Shown here: piece after piece, positions 61,977 through 64,000 of the stretch | Position numbering within the stretch: position 1 is the stretch's first letter | Layout: every line of letters begins with the position of its first letter | Source of the DNA: Palsa-147 sp963771905 | GTDB lineage: Bacteria; Acidobacteriota; Terriglobia; Acidiferrales; UBA7541 | Assembly (NCBI GenBank): GCA_963771905.1 | Contig: CAVYVI010000009.1 | Coordinates: 248,001-312,000 of the forward strand | Length of the DNA stretch: 64,000 bases | Direction of reading: 5' to 3' | The notes under the pieces: model-generated | Databases searched by the model: none | What the model saw: the letters and a program-made list of their open reading frames with translations, nothing else | Told to the model about the DNA's origin: nothing | Position numbers and translations under genes: made by a program

Positions 61977-63581
61977 ATGAGTGAAAATCCCATCACGAAT
62001 AACGACTGGACGCGCGAATTCGCGGAGTCGCTGCTTTCGCGCGAGTCGAATTCCAGCGTGATGGCCGCGGAAGCGACTCTCAAGGAATTGGCGGACGTAT
62101 TTTTGGAGAGCCGTTTTCTCGCAACGGAGCCGGCCGGCGAGCGGTCCCGGCGGACAGCGATCGAAGAGGATTCGACTGACCAGCCCCACAGCGTGGAAGC
62201 GAGATACCGCGCCCTCGTCGAACAGATCCCTGCCGTAGTTTTCATGGCCTACCTGGACAAAGGAATCGGGGAAGCCTACGTCAGCCCGCAAATTGAAGCG
62301 GCACTCGGCTTTTCGCAGGACGAATGGCTGGAAGATCCCGTGCGCTGGTACGACCAGATTTATCCGGACGACAAGCAGCGCTGGAGCACCGAAGCCGCGG
62401 AGATGTTTCTTTCCGGCAAACCGCTGAAGTCCGCGTATCGAGTGCTGGCGCGCGACGGAAGAGTTCTATGGTTCCATTGCGAAGCGGAGATGATCCGACG
62501 GGAGGACGGCCGGCCGTGGTTCATTCACGGAGTGGGCGTCGATATCACGGAGCTGAAGCAGGCGGAGGAAGCTCTGCAGGACGAGCGCAACGTGCTCTCC
62601 GCGATTCTCGATACCGTCGGAGCGCTGATCGTGGTTCTCGATCCCGCGGGACGAATCGTTCGATTCAACCGCACCTGCGAACAAACGACGGGATACTCGT
62701 TCGAGGAAGTGCGTGGAAAATATGTGTGGGATATGTTCCTGATGGCGGAAGAAGTGGATGGCTTCAAGGCGATATTTGAGCGGCCGGATTCCGCGGGACT
62801 GCCGGGAACCTATGAGACGTACTGGCTGGCGCGGGACGGGGATCCCCGCTTGATCACGTGGTCGAGCACGATTCTCGCCGGCAAGCACGGTGCGACGTCG
62901 CACGTGATCGTCACAGGAATCGACATCACCGGACGCAAGCGCCTCGAAAAAGCGATCCTGGAAGTGAGCGCGCGCGAGCAGCGTCGAATCGGCGAAGATT
63001 TGCACGATGGCCTGGGCCAGCATCTCACCGGCATTGCCTTCATGAGCAAAGTCCTGGAAAGCAAGCTGTGCGAACAATCGCTGCCGGAATTGGGCGATGC
63101 CGCAAAGATCGTGAAGCTGGTGAATGAAGCGATCAACAAGACGCGGGAACTTTCGCGAGGTCTTCTGCCGGTCGTATCCGACGCGCACGGTTTGATGTCG
63201 GCCCTAACGCGCTATGCGGAAGAGATGCAGGATCTTTTCCGGATTACTTGCCGCTTCGAATGCGGCGCGCCGGTTCTGGTCTACGACGTGAACGTCGCGA
63301 CGCACCTCTACCATATCGCGCGGGAAGCCGTGAACAACGCGATCAAGCACGGACAACCCAACCACGTGGTCATCGGCTTGTCCGCAGAAAATGGGGAAGG
63401 CACGCTCTCGATTCAGGATGACGGCGAAGGGATTTCAGAAATCCCCGCGAATCGCGCAGGAATGGGATTGAATATCATGAGCTACCGCGCGAATATGATT
63501 GGAGGTTCACTCGACGTTCGGAAAAACTTCACCGGAGGAACCACAGTGCTGTGCCTCTTTCCGCTCCGAAGCGGCGCTTGA
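61977..63581 (+). CDS. PAS-domain sensor histidine kinase (NarL-type)
   Basis: The 534-residue protein has no membrane segment. PAS1 is at ~70-195 (ARYRALVEQIPAVVFMAYL), PAS2 at ~200-320 with a PAC end (ITGRKRLEKAI), and the HisKA_3 helix has phospho-His near residue 342 (RRIGEDLHDGLGQHL). The HATPase domain has AREAVNNAIKHGQ (N box) and GMGLNIMSYRA (G box). CAGGAG precedes the ATG. It is followed by its response regulator 13 bp later. It is probably a cytoplasmic redox or ligand sensor; its place in one unit with the hydrogenase subunit suggests H2 or redox input. Confidence 0.92.
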   Translation: MSENPITNNDWTREFAESLLSRESNSSVMAAEATLKELADVFLESRFLATEPAGERSRRTAIEEDSTDQPHSVEARYRALVEQIPAVVFMAYLDKGIGEAYVSPQIEAALGFSQDEWLEDPVRWYDQIYPDDKQRWSTEAAEMFLSGKPLKSAYRVLARDGRVLWFHCEAEMIRREDGRPWFIHGVGVDITELKQAEEALQDERNVLSAILDTVGALIVVLDPAGRIVRFNRTCEQTTGYSFEEVRGKYVWDMFLMAEEVDGFKAIFERPDSAGLPGTYETYWLARDGDPRLITWSSTILAGKHGATSHVIVTGIDITGRKRLEKAILEVSAREQRRIGEDLHDGLGQHLTGIAFMSKVLESKLCEQSLPELGDAAKIVKLVNEAINKTRELSRGLLPVVSDAHGLMSALTRYAEEMQDLFRITCRFECGAPVLVYDVNVATHLYHIAREAVNNAIKHGQPNHVVIGLSAENGEGTLSIQDDGEGISEIPANRAGMGLNIMSYRANMIGGSLDVRKNFTGGTTVLCLFPLRSGA

Positions 63582-63594
63582 AGGACGGCCTACC

Positions 63595-64000
63595 ATGAAC
63601 AAGAGCCCAGTCAGTGCGTTGGCGTCGAAATACAAAGTATTTCTTGTCGACGATCACCCGATCGTGCGGCAGGGGCTTGCACTGTTCATCAATCGGGAAC
63701 CGGATCTGATGGTTTGCGGCGAGGCGGAGGGCGCAACATCGGCCCTGCAGGCGATCCGTGACTCGGTGCCGGATTTTGTGGTGCTCGACATTTCGCTCGA
63801 TGGTCCGGACGGGCTGGAACTGCTCAAGACGCTTCGCGCCAAGTATCCGAATTTGCCCGTGCTTATACTTTCGATGCATGACGAAACTACGTATGCGGAG
63901 CGGGCGCTGCGCGCCGGGGCGAACGGCTACATCATGAAGCAGGAAGCAACGGATAAAGTGCTCACCGCGATTCGCCACATTCTACGCGGAGATGTTTACC
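63595..64000 (+). CDS. NarL/LuxR-type response regulator, N-terminal part (runs off window)
   Basis: The 135 visible residues are a receiver domain: VFLVDDHPIVRQGL (acidic pocket), phospho-Asp65 in VVLDIS, Thr/Ser switch in LILSMHDE and Lys in GYIMKQEA. The C-terminal LuxR HTH should lie beyond base 64000. Partner of the upstream kinase. Confidence 0.92.
   Translation, partial: MNKSPVSALASKYKVFLVDDHPIVRQGLALFINREPDLMVCGEAEGATSALQAIRDSVPDFVVLDISLDGPDGLELLKTLRAKYPNLPVLILSMHDETTYAERALRAGANGYIMKQEATDKVLTAIRHILRGDVY

Overview
The window looks like chromosomal DNA of a soil-type Acidobacteriota bacterium, probably Terriglobia-like. This is inferred from the very large Oar-type TonB receptor with an N-terminal carboxypeptidase-regulatory domain, the HAF-repeat secreted protein, the group 1h-type [NiFe]-hydrogenase small subunit, the small DUF6893/DUF3309/CsbD-type proteins and moderately high GC. 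No rRNA or other phylogenetic marker is complete, so the assignment is an inference.

Layout. (1) 1-9445 is ordinary chromosome: the 3' part of typA, an aldo/keto reductase, a SulP permease, a VTT/DedA-type membrane protein, thiI, an acyl-CoA ligase, an L13e-like small protein and a small unknown protein. (2) A tRNA-Asn(GTT) gene (9446-9520) is the integration site of a 44.9 kb element. The last 46 bp, from the anticodon loop through CCA plus one base, recur exactly at 54298-54343. (3) 9.5-15.4 kb is the element core: a tyrosine integrase, a 49-codon ORF overlapping its start, an excisionase-like HTH protein, a RepA/DnaB-like ATPase, and a cluster of eight 9-bp iteron-like repeats beside an AT-rich stretch (candidate origin). 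(4) 15.5-26.1 kb is a graveyard of insertions: IS1380, IS21, IS1182 and IS3 remnants, LamG fragments, a SAM methyltransferase, a type I restriction hsdR gene broken by a ~1.25 kb inversion, and an IS3-like unit that seems to carry a secreted HAF-repeat gene as passenger. (5) 26.2-53.7 kb is a catabolic locus: a TonB receptor, two Na+/solute symporters (one broken), a 2-hydroxyacid oxidase and a dehydrogenase, an enolase-superfamily dehydratase, DapA- and HpcH-type aldolases, two sialidase-fold propellers, a class III aminotransferase, a threonine dehydratase/synthase-like enzyme, RidA, an AstE/DoeB-like deacylase, an M81 (MlrC) hydrolase, SDRs, Gfo/Idh oxidoreductases, an MBL hydrolase and an SMP-30 lactonase. 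(6) 54.3-64 kb is chromosome again: an aldo/keto reductase, a metallothionein-like gene, small membrane/stress proteins, a TetR/SRPBCC pair, and an orphan hydrogenase small subunit followed by a NarL-type two-component system.

The catabolic locus is tied together by a 17-bp palindrome, CTGTCGACNGTCGACAG, found at seven sites in front of its transcription units. Several copies lie directly after a -10 box, including one at the locus's own FCD/GntR regulator gene. The simplest reading is a self-contained, autoregulated, horizontally mobile regulon. It would import a sugar-acid-like substrate through the outer and inner membranes, then deacylate, oxidise, dehydrate, deaminate and cleave it. The enzyme mix points to an N-acylated amino sugar acid or related compound; the substrate cannot be read from sequence.
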